Notes: generated from the letters alone by a model not told the origin. A stretch of DNA of 64,000 nucleotides from Porphyra umbilicalis (GCA_002049455.2 KV918802.1:275057-339056), one strand, 5' to 3'. Counted from the stretch's first letter, positions 23,058 through 34,251 are shown. Numbers and translations are program-made.

Positions 23058-23071
23058 GGTTATGGGCCCAG
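23058..23071 (+). promoter_or_regulatory. Copia primer-binding site (initiator tRNA-Met, internal)
   Basis: Directly after the 5' LTR the sequence GGTTATGGGCCCAG is complementary to the anticodon loop and flanking stem of eukaryotic initiator tRNA-Met, not to a tRNA 3' end. Drosophila copia and some algal copia elements prime from a half-tRNA cut at this place. The tRNA match is from known tRNA sequence features. Confidence 0.75.
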
Positions 23072-23218
23072 AGCCGGGGCTGTGACAAGAGCAAGGTGTG
23101 CCAGCTGGTGTCGCGGCGGTCGCGGCAAGTGCGAAGAAGACGAGGTCAAGGTGGTTCAAGGACGTGACGGTCAAGGCGCACGGCTCGGCAAGGTCGGGCG
23201 CTACGACAAGAAGACATC

Positions 23219-26200
23219 ATGGACGGAGGCGCTGCCGGCATGGGCGGCATCAAGATCGACAAGTTGACGGAGACGAACTTCCACGAGTGGCGTCAGCGCA
23301 TTAAGATGGTCCTCGCGCTGCGCGACCTGGACGATATGCTTGACGAAGACGGCAAGCCGACGGACGCGGATGCCCGCGAGTTGGCGGTGTGGAAGAGTCG
23401 AGACACGAAGGCGAGCGCCATCATCGGGCTCACCCTTGGATCTGAGCAGCTCGAGCACGTGGCGGGCTGCAAGACGACGGCGGAAATGTGGTCGACGCTG
23501 CAAGGTGTCTTCCAGCGCAAGAGTTTGATGAACAAGATGAAGGCGCGACGCGAGTTCTACACCGTCGAAATGACCGTCGGCGAGGGCATGCTGGGCTACA
23601 TCAACCGCGTGCGCAACCTCGGCGAGAACCTTAAGGCCATGGGCGGCGAGGTGACGGAGATGGACGTTGCGATGAGCGTCCTGAACGGGCTGACGTCCAA
23701 GTACGAGAACCTGCTGGTGGCTCTCGACGCCAAGGGCAAGGACGAGCTCAGCCTCGACTTTGTCAAGAGCCGCTTGCTTCAGGAGGAGCGGCGGCAGGCG
23801 GACAAGTCACCGGCGACGAAGCGCATTGGCGACATGGCACTCGTCGGCGCCAACTATCGAGGTCAAGGCCGCCGTGGTGACCTCTCCAGGATCGAGTGCT
23901 ACTACTGCCATACGTTTGGGCACATCTCTCGCGATTGCCCAGAGCTCAAGGCCAAGAAGCAGAGGCAGGACAAGGTGGCCGCGATTGCGGCTGACGATGG
24001 TAGCGACAGCGACGACGCCATCTGTCTGGTGGGCAATGCGGCTGACACCGATGACATCTCCAAGTCGTGGCTTGTCGATACTGCGGCGTCTGCACACATG
24101 TGCTGGATGCGCGGGTGCTTCGACGACTACCAGACGACCACGGGACGCAGCGTCACCATGGGTGACAAGGGGTCCGTAGCCACGGCGGGCGTCGGAACCG
24201 TCGTGCTCAATTTCATCGTTCACGGCAGGACGCGCAAGATCAAGTTGGAGAAGGTACTCCATGTTCCTACCATGGGCTTCAACCTCATGTCGGTCGGCAT
24301 GATGGAGGAACGTGGTGCGGAAGTGTCATTCAAGGGCGGTAAGACGATCATCAAGATTAGCGACAAGGTCGCTGCGTGCGGCACGCGGAAGAGTGGGCTC
24401 TACCACCTGGACATGGCCCCACTGTTGGATATTGCTGCGGTGGCCTCCCTTCAGCTTTGGCATGAGCGCCTTGGGCACGTCAACGTGGCTGGCGTTAAGC
24501 GGATGATCCAGAACAAGGACATCAATGGACTCAAGTGCTCTTCCATGGCGGTCAAGGACGTCCGCGAGCCGTGCGTGTATGGGAAGGCAGCTATGACGCC
24601 TATGCCTAGTGCAGGAGGAGGTCGAGTCAGCAAGCGCCTGCAGCTCGTGCACTCGGACCTGGGCGGGCCAATGTCGGAGCCGTCGCGTGGCGGTGCGCTC
24701 TACTTTGGCACCTTCACTGACGACTTCTCCCGCTGGACAGACGTGGTATTCCTGCAGAAGAAGAGCGATCTGCTCTCGGAGCACAAGAAGTGGCTGTCGA
24801 AGGCCCAGCTGCATACGGGAACCAAGATCAAGATCCTACGTTCCGATAATGGCGGCGAGTATGTGTCGAATGCATTCAAGGCTCTTCACGATGAGAACGG
24901 CACGACGCACCAAACCACGGTGCCCGACACGCCACAGCAGAATGGGGTTGCTGAGCGGCTCAACCGAGTTCTCGTGGAGATGGCTCGCACCATGATGCGA
25001 CACAAGGACGTCGATCAAGACCTTTGGGCGGATGCCATCAAGACGGCGGTCTACATCAAGAGCCGCGTCACCAGCCGGGCGCTTCCCGTCGGCAAGACGC
25101 CTTTTGAGCTGTGGACCGGAAATAAGCCCGACGTAAGCCACATGCGGGTTTTTGGGTCGACATGCTGGGTGGTGCTGCACAAGAGTCACATCGACGGCAA
25201 GTTTGGCGACAAGGCAGCGAAGGGCGTCTTCTTAGGCTATCCAGACGGTAGCAAGGCGTACAAGGTCATCCTCGACGACGGCAAGGTCGTCAAGGCACGA
25301 AGCGTCGTGTTCGCCGAGACGAACGTGAGCGAGGTTGCAGAAGTTGCAGAGGAGCTTCCCGCAGACGAAAACGTCGGAGTCGAGACGGGTTTGCGCTCTG
25401 AAAGCGACGGCGGAGACGTGGATGCTGACAATGACGACAAGGATGACAAGCAAGACGATGGATCTGACAAGTCCGCGGACGACAATCAAGGTTGTGGCGG
25501 CTCTCAAGACACGCTGCGTCGGAGCGGCAGAGCGCGGCGACCCCCTGTCGAGTACTGGCGCCCGGTGAGCCTGGTTGCTCACGAGGCGCCCACGACGTAC
25601 GTGCAAGCCGTTCAAGGGCAGGAAGCTGCTAAGTGGCAGATTGCCATGGACGAGGAGATGGAGGCCATCCGCAAGAACAAGACTTGGCGCTTGACGGATC
25701 GCCCGGCCAGTCGACGCGTGCTGAAGGGCAAGTGGGTTTACAAGGTCAAGAACGAGGTTGACAAGAACGGGAACAACACGACGCGTCACAAGGCGCGCCT
25801 GTGCTTCATGGGGAACCGGCAGATCAAGGGGCTCGACTTCAACGAGACGTTCGCGCCGGTGGCCAAGTTCACCACCATTCGATGCATCCTGGCAATGACG
25901 GCGGCGAACGGGTGGGAGCTACATCAGATGGACGTCAAGACGGCATTCCTCAACGGCGACCTTGACGAGGAGGTCTACATGGAGCAGCCAGACGGCTATG
26001 TCGATCCGACGTATCCTGACAAAGTGTGTCGTCTCCTCCAAGCGCTGTATGGGCTGAAGCAAGCTCCCAAGATGTGGTACGCCAAGCTCGACGACTTCCT
26101 CAAGTCGCAGGGGTTTGACAACATTGACCCGGATGCATGCCTCTACCTCCTCATGGATGACGGCGAAATCATCATCGTCCTGGTGTACGTCGACGATCTC

Positions 26201-27395
26201 CTGTTGGTGGCATCATGCCTGGCGGCAATCTACAAGATTAAGGACGCTCTGCACAAGCGTTTTGAGATGAAGGACCTGGGCGAGGCGAAGGTCATCCTCG
26301 GGCTAGAGATTAGGCGTGACAAGGCGTTGGGCACCCTGAAGCTGTTGCAGGGCAAGTACGCGGCGCAAGTGCTGGAGAAGTTCGGGATGGCGGAGTGCAA
26401 CCCGATCGGAACGCCGCTGGAGGTGGGCCTGCAGCTGGTCAAGGCCGACGAGAGCGACGACGCGCTGCCCTACCGCGAAGCCGTCGGCAGTCTGATGTAC
26501 CTGATGGTCGGGACACGTCCTGACCTCGCCTTCGCTATCGGGAAGCTGAGTCGGTTTGTTTCGTGCTACGGCAAGGAGCATTGGGCGGCGATCAAGCGCG
26601 TTCTACGGTACGTCAAGGGTTCGATGGACAAGGGGCTGGTCTTCGACAAGAACTCTTCCTGTGTTCTACAAGGCTTTAGTGATGCCGACTGGGCGGGTGA
26701 CCACGAGACGCGACGTTCTACGACGGGCTTCACCTTCATCTTTGGCGGAGCAGCCGTCAGCTGGGGTTCTAAGTTGCAGAAGACGGTGGCGCTGTCGACG
26801 ATGGAAGCCGAGTACATGGCTCTATGTGAGGCCAGCAAGGAAGCTGTTTGGCTCAACAAGCTCGTGCAAAGCGTGGCAACTCAAGGGCTGCGGACAGCGA
26901 TCTGGGGCGGGCCGATCAACATCAAGGTCGACAACAGCGGGTGCATTGACTTCTCCGAGAACCCCGTCGAGCACAAGCGCACTAAGCACCAGGGGTTGTC
27001 AGAATATGGTTTTTTGGCCGTATCCGGGCCAGAATACGGATATTATCCAGAATATGTCGCAGAATATTCGTCCATGATTGTCCATTGAAAAATAAAAGAC
27101 CACCTACGGAATGCTCTGGACGTCACTATGTCAATATCCCGAGCTGCTCGGGCAAAATGACGTCGAATATAGTCGTTTTGTTTGCAATTACAGTAGCCCA
27201 GGATATCAGATATATATCCTGACAACCCCTGCTAAGCACATCGACATTCGCTACCACTTTGTGCGCGAGGCCATCACGACGGACAAGGTGACACTGGAGC
27301 ATTGTGCAACGGACGACATGGTGGCGGACCCGATGACGAAGGAGCTCGGCAAGACCAAGCACGACAAGCATGTCGAGGCCATGGGGCTTTGCTGA
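23219..27395 (+). pseudogene. Copia Gag-Pol polyprotein, disrupted only by a MITE
   Basis: One frame from ATG 23219 runs to 26989 and resumes after the MITE at 27240, ending at the stop 27393-27395. About 1,310 residues result if the MITE and one 8-bp repeat are ignored. Order: Gag capsid-like block with WRQRIKMVLALRDL; CCHC knuckle CYYCHTFGHISRDC (near residue 227); protease VDTAASAHM (near 286; DTAA in place of DTGA); GAG-pre-integrase zinc region LWHERLGHVN...PCVYGK, where the first Cys of the expected CxxC appears to be Arg; integrase DDE in HSDLGGP, SDNGGEY and NGVAER; RT with YVDD (near 989); RNase H with SDADWAGD and TMEAEYMAL. The MITE separates the last about 50 residues (HIDIRYHFVREAI...). 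There are no internal nonsense changes before the MITE, which agrees with very recent insertion. Confidence 0.9.
26990..27231. mobile_element. 242-bp hAT-type MITE
   Basis: Ends are CAGGGGTTGTCAG on the left and CTGACAACCCCTG on the right, perfect inverted repeats of 13 bp. The flanks are an exact 8-bp duplication CTAAGCAC (26982-26989, 27232-27239), the hallmark of hAT transposition. The inside is AT-rich compared with the host element, with repeated CAGAATAT-like motifs near both ends, and has no coding capacity. It interrupts the copia RNase H, and precise removal would restore that frame. Confidence 0.92.
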
Positions 27396-27430
27396 ATACA
27401 AGAACCGCCGCGGGAACAAGCAAGGAGGAG

Positions 27431-27848
27431 TGTTGGACTGTGATGCTCGTCGCCGACTCCACTGGCGGTTCGCGGATGGATGATGGTCGGTGACCCTTAT
27501 GGTACCCCACATGGTACATTTGCAAGACGTGGTCAAGTTGCACACATTTGTGTTGGGTCATCTTGGGGCGTTACTTTTGGCATGTTTTGGATTTGATCTT
27601 CGCTTTGCTCTAGTGGCTTTTGATTTGGTGAGTGATTCGATTTGGTGCGAGGGCGTGGGCGTCGGTGTGGGCGCGAGAGGGGGGAGCACTTGGGCCGGTG
27701 GGGACTATTTGAGAGGTGCTCTCGGTTGGGAGAGGCGGGCGAACCTGAGGACAACCAACAAAGCACGATCGCACACACACACACAAGCTCAAGCCACTCA
27801 ACCACTTCACCGTGGTCCCCCAACCCCTATCCCCACTGCGATTCAACA
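27431..27848 (+). repeat. Copia 3' LTR
   Basis: 418 bp, same as 22640-23057 apart from one base near its end. It follows the polypurine run CAAGGAGGAG and is followed by the CAGC target duplication. Confidence 0.95.
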
Positions 27849-30800
27849 CAGCCGAGAGAAATGCCGCAAGGCAAGTTGGGGATCATACGCAAAGTTGCGC
27901 GTCATGGACGGCAGAGTGGACTTGAGCCACGCCACAGGAATTACTTCCTTGATTGCAACGTCGGTACTTGACTCTGTCCAAGAGACATTGGCATGGATAA
28001 CTCCGTCACCGGTAACATGGACATGTTGGATAGTGGGTATCCACGTGGAGTCCGTGACGATGTTGGCCACGGTTGTGAGCCCGGCCTGTCGGCGACTTCG
28101 TCGCGTTGGCGTTTGCCACTCGTACCCCGGTACATGCTTCTTCTTCAGTCGAAGGAAACGCACCACCAGGTTGCAGGGGAGGTTCTCCAGGGGTTCCCAG
28201 GTGTCGTCTTTCGACCCGTAGTCGAACCAGCGCACCTTAGCGCTATAGCTGTCACCTGTCTGGCGTAAGCCTAGGAGTTCGTCGATCACATACTCATCGG
28301 CAGTTGCCGGGGTTGACATGCGTTGGTCTAGACCATCTAGCAAGGGGTGTGGAACCTTGTCCGTCGTCGTTGGACGAGGAGCTGGGGTGACATGGTCACT
28401 GCTGACGCGTTTCTCCTCGCCGTCCATGTCAATGACAAACGTGGAGGCGTCCGCGTCCGCGTCGACGACCACGAAGGGGCCAATGGCTTTGCTTTGCAGC
28501 TTGTTTTGCCGATCGTGGTTGGTCGTGTATACGTAGTCGCCGATCTTGACGTCCGCATTGCGGGATGCGACCCGATGGTCGAAGTTACGTTTGTAACGTT
28601 GTTGCGTCTTACGTAAGGCCTCGACCACGATGGGGATCTGCTTGCGCAGGCGGGCCATGAACTCGCGCTTGCGAGCTAGGGGTGACCCATCCTTGAGCGT
28701 TCCCTTATTGGTAAGCGGAGTGCCCGGGGGCAAGTTGCGAACCGTGAGGTTGGGGATCCGCCTTGGGATAACGAGCTCAAATGGGGCGATGCCCGTCGAC
28801 CGATGTGGTTGGCTATTATACGCCATGGTGATTACCGGGAGTAGCGCATCCCATCGTGATGGGTCGTCGGCGACGTAGTGTCACAGCTGCGTAGCCATGG
28901 TACGGTTGTACCGTTCAACTTGCCCATTGGTTTGGGGATGATAAGCCGTGGTGCGAACCGTTTCAATGCCAAGCATTTTCATCACAGCGATGAAGAAGTT
29001 CGACATGAACTGGGGCCCTTGGTCCGATAGGATACGGTCCGGTGGCCCGTAGGCTGACACCCACGCGTCGATGATGGCTGACGCCACTGACATAGCCGTG
29101 ATTCGCCGCAAGGCGACGCACTTGGTGAGCTTGGCGAAGCGGTCGGTGATAACCAAGATGAAGCGGTTGCCCTTCTTGGAGACCGGGATGGGCCCAAAGA
29201 TGTCAACGGATAGCTCCGTGAGAGGCTCGGTAGCCTGGAACAGGGTCAAGGGTGTGGTGTGTCGCCGCAAGGCGAGGCGGTTTTGCGCACACGTTGTGCA
29301 TTTGGTGATGGTCGAATGAATATCCGTCACCATTGAAGGCCAGTAGTATGCCTTACGCATTGTGTAGTACATCCGGTCCATACCAGGATGGGCGGCCACG
29401 GTTGCGTGGTGCTCGAGGGTCAACACGCGTTCGCGTAGCGACTTTGGAATAACCAGTTGATTGCCGTAAGGCGCACGGCGGTACAGAGCGTGGTGCTTAT
29501 CGCGGAAGAAGGCCTTGGCCGTTCCGCGCTCCACGCGAGTGGACATCTCGACGCAAAAGTCGTCTGTTTGTTGTGCTTCGACAACATCGTCGAACTCCAC
29601 CGGTTCCGGTGTGTCGGTACCCGTGTACCTCCCCGTTCTTAAGCCGTTGGCCGTCTCGGCCAACGCCAGACAAGGTCTATCATCGTGGATATCTTCTGGC
29701 GGCGCCACCGTAGAGGCGCGCGACAGGAAGTCGGGCAAGTGGTGCGATGCACCTGGTTTATAAACCATATCGAATGTGTATTCGGAGAGGCGAAGTCGCC
29801 ATCGCATCAAGCGTCCGCTTGAGTCGGTCGTGCTGTAGATCCAGCTAAGTGCTTGGTGATCCGTTCGGATGAGGAACCGTTGTCCGTCGAGGAGGTGCCT
29901 CAACTTGAGGACAGCCTACACAACGCCGAGGCATTCTCGCTCCGTGGTGGAGTAGTTTTGCTCTGCAGCAGTGAGTCCTCGGCTCCAATGCCCGACAGGG
30001 TGAAGCAGTTCGCCCGGCTCCTCTTGGAGGAGGGTACAACCAACTTGGTCGGCGCATGCGTCCACGTCAACGACGAGCTTCCGATTGGCCTTCGGCAAGG
30101 CAAGTACCGGTGGGCACAACAGTGCGTTGCGCAGGTCCTCGAAGGCGGCGATAGCCACGTCCGTCGGTGGTGGTAAATCCGGTGGGATCTCGGCCCTAGT
30201 CAGGGCGTTCAGGGGCTTTGCTCGTTTGGCAAAGTCTTTGACAAACCGTCGATAGACGTTGCACATTCCCAAGAAGCTTTTCAGCTGGGTCTTTGTGGTT
30301 GGGAACTTGGCATGCTTCAGAGCATCCACGTTCTTGTTGTGCACGTGCAGTTGCCCGGGGCGGACAATGTGTCCTAGGTACTCGACCTCATCGGAGAACC
30401 ACGTACACTTTTCCTAGTTGAGGGTGACCCCGGCTTCACGGAGACGGTGAAGAACCGTGTCAACGTCTTTGACGTGTTGTTCCGCGTTGGCGGAGAAGAT
30501 GATGACATCGTCTAAGTAGACGAGGCATATCTGCCACTTCAAACCCGAGAGGATAATATCCAACGCGCGCTGAAAGGTAGCGGGCGCGTTCGTCAAGCCG
30601 AAAGGCATGGATAACCAGTGGTATATACCACAATGCGTTGTGAACGCTGTCTTCTCTTGGTCTTCCTTGCGTAAGGGTACTTGCCAGTACCCCGCGGTGC
30701 AGTCGAGAGACGTGAACACCTGGGCATCTCCCAAGGAGTCGAGGCAGTCCTCCATCCGAGGCAAGGGATAAGCATCCTTCTTGGTGATGTTGTTTAACCG

Positions 30801-31862
30801 CCGATAGTCGATACAGAATCGGGCCTTGCCGTTCTTCTTTGGTACAATTACCACGGGGCTTGCCAAAGCACTATGGCTACGGGCAATGACGTTGAGCTTC
30901 AACATCTTGTTGATCTGATCAGCGATGATCTGCTGTTTGAACGGCCCGGTTCGGTAGGGTTGGGCCCGTATGGGCAGAGCGTCGGGAGGAGTGACGATGG
31001 CGTGCTCCGTAGCATGGATGACGCCCAGGGTTCCATCCCACATAGACGAATGCGTCTTCAGCATGTCTCGAATCTGCTTGTGCAGGTACTCGGGTGCCTC
31101 ACTGAGGTCGAGGTCGTCTAGTGGGTCACGACTCGCGTCGTCCGATGAGTTATCGGTTCCACCCTTTGGGGTGTTGTCATCCAAGACGGCGGAAAGCATC
31201 GGCCCTTGGTAGGGTTCCGCAAACCCCAAGGTAGAGTTCTTGCGAACAATGACTTGGTCCTTGCCGAAGTTGCATAACTTGACCAGGAATGGTTCGTCCG
31301 GTTTGACGATGGCGATGCCGCGGGCGACTGCCATGGACTTGTGTCGGCACAACCGAATGTTCGGTGTGATCGTCACCATGCCCGAGGTGTCGCACGTGGC
31401 CATGATCCACTCCTCCTTGTGTCCGTTGACACGCACCTGTTTGCAGGCTCGAACCCGAGCGGGTTTATCTTGCCAGTGGCGGTCCCACGCGCTGTCGTTA
31501 AGACAAGCTAAGATCGGCGTTGGCCGAGGTTGCTCTTTCGTGCATCGCACGTGCTCTTGCCAGACGATCTTGCGCAAGCGCGGCAGAATGCCCTCGATGT
31601 TTTGTTCAATGAACTCGGTGCCAAGAATGCACGGGACTGACAAGTTGTCGGCAACGAGGAATCGGTCAAATAGACGCACACCTCCGGTGTCTACATACAG
31701 ATGTATGGCATACTTCGTCACAAGACGATTGTTGTTTGCATCTCGGATGCGCGGAAGCGTAGTCAACTCTTCGGCGTAAGCCATCCAGTTCGAAGGGAGA
31801 ACACTATTTCGCACTATGTTCACCCCGGCGCCCGTGTCTAAGACAGGGCGGCAACTTCGCAT
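27849..31862 (-). pseudogene. Gypsy Pol: protease, RT, RNase H, integrase, chromodomain
   Basis: A single minus-strand frame from 31862 runs to the copia insertion at 27849 with only three stops: TAG 30414, TAG 29916 and TGA 28881. None involves a frameshift. Order: aspartic protease LDTGAG at the very start; RT with the YLDD catalytic site (LVYLDDVIIF, near 30500); RNase H (VVDVDACADQVGC, then TTEREC); integrase with an H-H-C-C zinc motif (HHATVAAHPG...CTTCAQ), DDE residues in VDIFGP, SDQGPQF and NGQVERYNR; and a chromodomain-like segment (YVIDELLGLR...WEPLENL) typical of chromoviruses that target chromatin. After the chromodomain the frame continues about 100 codons and resumes beyond the copia element at 22639. 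The stops fit CAG to TAG, TGG to TAG and CGA to TGA. Confidence 0.9.
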
Positions 31863-31981
31863 TACGCGCAGGCATGGGCCTAACGTGGCTGCGATCTAAT
31901 AGTGCCGAAGGGCACGACGTAAGAGTCTTGTCACCGTACGCTTTTGCGTTCCGCCGGGCAACCCCAAGTCGGGCACCCGGC

Positions 31982-33628
31982 CTAGACGTTTTTCGAGTCG
32001 TCCACGGCGTCGGCCGGATGCTCGACCTCGTCTTCCTCGACGTTACCGTCGGCAAGGGCATGAACGCCGATAGGCGGTTGCCGACGCTCGCGAGGGCGAT
32101 AAGGCTCGGCACACTGTGCGGCGAAGTGCCCCGGCTTGTTACAGTTGTAACAGATGTCAGCCCGATTGGCTTGAGGGACGGCGGCCCGAGGGGGCGGCGG
32201 GGTGCGAACCGGTGTGAACGGTCGTTCCGTCGTCGTCCGCTGGTCTTGTGTCGCGTAAGCGACTTTGATCGCCGTTGGGCGGGTCGTCTTGAGTTGCAAA
32301 CGCAACTTGTTCGTACCGTCCCAATACATCTGGGCGGTGGCGACTGTCTCAGACAGGGTTCGGTCTGGGAACTGGTCGTTCAGTACCCGTACGTGCGCTT
32401 GCACAAGGTCCGAAAGACCAGTGATGAAGACGTCCTTAACGTCTTGGATGTCGAACAAACCGTTCAGGAGGTCGCATTGCGTTCCCACGCGATTACCAAA
32501 GGCCGTGGGCGCCTCGTTGTCTTGTTGCTTCATCGTAATGATGTCTTGATAGGCGTTAGCCATAGTTGCGTGTGTCGCATACTTCGAAAGAAGCCAGTTG
32601 ACGGCATCTCCGTAGGTACGGATGGCGTAACGCTTACGTCCGAGGGTGCTGTTAAGCGCGCCGGAGAAGGCCATCTTGGCGTTGCCGGCTTGTCGAAAGA
32701 CCATAAGCGGAAGGGCTTGACCGTGCGTCAGCCCATCCACGTCGCATGCGCGGCGAAAGGTCGTCAGGAACGTGAAGATGCCCAAGGGCAGGGCTCCCGT
32801 GAATGGCTGTTGCCGATGGAACGCTCCGTCTAAACGTTTGCTAAGACGATGCGACCGTTGTGCCTCCTTAGGCGTATACGTCAGTTGACGGCGGATCAGG
32901 AAGTACGTCCTGTAGTCCAGGAGTGTCTTGAAGCGGCTATTAGCCGGGCGGATCACCTTGATCCTATCGGCTTTTTCAAGTCGCTCCTTCCGTTTGGTGG
33001 GGGGCGCGGGGCGCTTGCGCGCGGCCGCGTCCGACTCGCTCGAGCTTTCGCTCGGCGAGGACCCACTTGGGGGCGACGGCGGGTGTGGGGGCCCGTGGCC
33101 ATCGTCCGAAGAGGACGTGTCCGTCGCGTTGGGGTTGTCGTCGTCTGACGACGTCGGGCTTGACCCAGAAGCGGAATCGTCCGAAGATGAGGAAAGCGCG
33201 GCGTTAGCCGGAGCGTCCTTGCGGACGGACTTGTCCTTAATCACCTTGCTCGTCTTCTTGACATCCTTGGTCTTGTCGCCCGACCGGCGGCGAGACTTAG
33301 CCACACGGCGTTCCTCCTCATGGGAGTCAACCTTGCGCAGGGCCTCGACGTCGTCGACCAACTTGTCATTGGCTCGCGCCAGAGACTCGTTAGTCTGTTC
33401 TTGGGCCGTTTGGCGTCGCTGAAGTGCTTCAACGGCCGCCTTCAGGCTCTCCACCACCTGCATCTGCCCAGAGGCGGCTTGATCCGCAGGGATAGGAGGA
33501 GTTGGAGCACCGTCCGTTGGGGCGTCGGAGGCGGCAGGAGTGCCTTGTCCCCCGCCCGGCGGCCGGTAGCCAGATGGCAATTTGCCGTCTCTGGCTCGCC
33601 GAGTGCCGCCGGTACCACCAGTAGACAT
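31982..33628 (-). CDS. Gypsy Gag with CCHC zinc knuckle
   Basis: An intact 548-codon frame. The N-terminus is Gly/Pro-rich. Residues about 60-110 form a coiled coil (VVESLKAAVEALQRRQTAQE). A long Ser/Asp-rich linker follows. A retrotransposon capsid-like helical block starts near residue 230, and a CCHC knuckle CYNCNKPGHFAAQC (near residue 495) binds element RNA. It packages the transcript into cytoplasmic particles. The frame differs from that of pol, which opens about 80 bp after the gag stop, so pol expression needs a frameshift, bypass or re-initiation. Confidence 0.85.
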   Translation of the reverse strand: MSTGGTGGTRRARDGKLPSGYRPPGGGQGTPAASDAPTDGAPTPPIPADQAASGQMQVVESLKAAVEALQRRQTAQEQTNESLARANDKLVDDVEALRKVDSHEEERRVAKSRRRSGDKTKDVKKTSKVIKDKSVRKDAPANAALSSSSDDSASGSSPTSSDDDNPNATDTSSSDDGHGPPHPPSPPSGSSPSESSSESDAAARKRPAPPTKRKERLEKADRIKVIRPANSRFKTLLDYRTYFLIRRQLTYTPKEAQRSHRLSKRLDGAFHRQQPFTGALPLGIFTFLTTFRRACDVDGLTHGQALPLMVFRQAGNAKMAFSGALNSTLGRKRYAIRTYGDAVNWLLSKYATHATMANAYQDIITMKQQDNEAPTAFGNRVGTQCDLLNGLFDIQDVKDVFITGLSDLVQAHVRVLNDQFPDRTLSETVATAQMYWDGTNKLRLQLKTTRPTAIKVAYATQDQRTTTERPFTPVRTPPPPRAAVPQANRADICYNCNKPGHFAAQCAEPYRPRERRQPPIGVHALADGNVEEDEVEHPADAVDDSKNV

Positions 33629-33839
33629 ACTGCGACCTGAACAAAGTGTTCCGACTTGGCTTACGCCCTGCGCGCCAACGTCGGAGATCTCAACCGTGAT
33701 GCCCCCGGCACGACGCCCACAAGTCGATGGCTTACGCCCCGCGCGCCAAGCGACCGTATCGACACCGTCACAATGCCACGAGGCAGCGAGAAAGTTCTCG
33801 GGGACACCGTGCCGCGAGGCACGATGAAGGCGAGGGTAT

Positions 33840-33856
33840 CCCCTGCTGCTCCACCA
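33840..33856 (-). promoter_or_regulatory. Gypsy primer-binding site
   Basis: Two bases inside the 5' LTR the minus strand reads TGGTGGAGCAGCAGGGG. It starts with the TGG expected to pair with a tRNA 3' CCA end. The exact tRNA is not identified. Position and the leading TGG are the evidence. Confidence 0.65.
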
Positions 33857-33858
33857 AA

Positions 33859-34251
33859 TGTGGTATTAATAACGTTAGTTCAATTACCAGTGTACTGAGA
33901 CCGACCGTAGCCAAGCAATAAAGCGAGTTCTATCGCCGTCGCGGCGAGGAAGAAGACCTTTTGTTGAAGGGCATCCGATGGGGAGCCGGGTGGTGCCCAC
34001 GACGGCGACCCCGGACCCACGGTGATTTAATACAACAACGGCACTGGTCGATCGACCATCCGATCAAGCGATCGTAATGAGTGCCGGCAGACAGATAAGA
34101 CAGGCAAGCAAACAAGCAATAAAAATTTAAACAATGCGGAAGTAACTCCCCAAAGGGCGTGCCACAAGCCGAGTCACACACATCCGTGGATTCGGCCAGT
34201 CAAGGGGGCTACTCGTGGCTAATTGCCAATTGGTAGCAGAGATATGCTACA
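33859..34251 (-). repeat. 5' LTR of the gypsy element
   Basis: 393 bp, the partner of 18697-19089. It has the same TG...CA ends and about nine differences, mostly around an A-rich run and a C-rich run. It should hold the promoter for gag-pol on the minus strand. The target duplication GCGAC follows at 34252. Confidence 0.9.

Larger units (their letters stand above)
22640..27848 (+). mobile_element. Ty1/copia LTR retrotransposon
   Basis: Complete 5,209-bp insertion with two 418-bp LTRs (22640-23057, 27431-27848) in which I see one difference (CAACACC versus CAACCCC). Target duplication is CAGC at 22636-22639 and 27849-27852. Four bases is one fewer than the usual five for this superfamily, but it is the only length that restores the gypsy pol frame. 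Gag-Pol is one long frame interrupted near its end by a 242-bp MITE. The purine run CAAGGAGGAG ends directly at the 3' LTR and serves as polypurine tract. It was inserted into the gypsy pol tail on the opposite strand. Confidence 0.95.
18697..34251 (-). mobile_element. Ty3/gypsy chromovirus-like LTR retrotransposon with antisense gene
   Basis: A complete insertion on the minus strand. The 5' LTR is 33859-34251 and the 3' LTR is 18697-19089, both 393 bp and TG...CA. Target duplication GCGAC lies at 18692-18696 and 34252-34256. Internal order in the sense direction: primer site, gag, protease-RT-RNase H-integrase-chromodomain-extra C-terminal module, an oppositely oriented long ORF (plus strand 20199-22157), a leader of repeats and stem-loops, then the 3' LTR. 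A 5.2-kb copia element sits inside the pol tail, so the element itself is about 10.3 kb. I count about nine differences between its LTRs, so it is older than the copia insertion. Pol carries three in-frame stops, so this copy is dead as an autonomous element. A second copy of its 3' half begins at 61906. Confidence 0.9.

Noticed and set aside
23219-27395. Treating the frame end at 27088 as the natural end of the copia polyprotein
   Set aside because: The last about 30 residues of that frame come from the MITE; the true C-terminus lies beyond it at 27240-27395.
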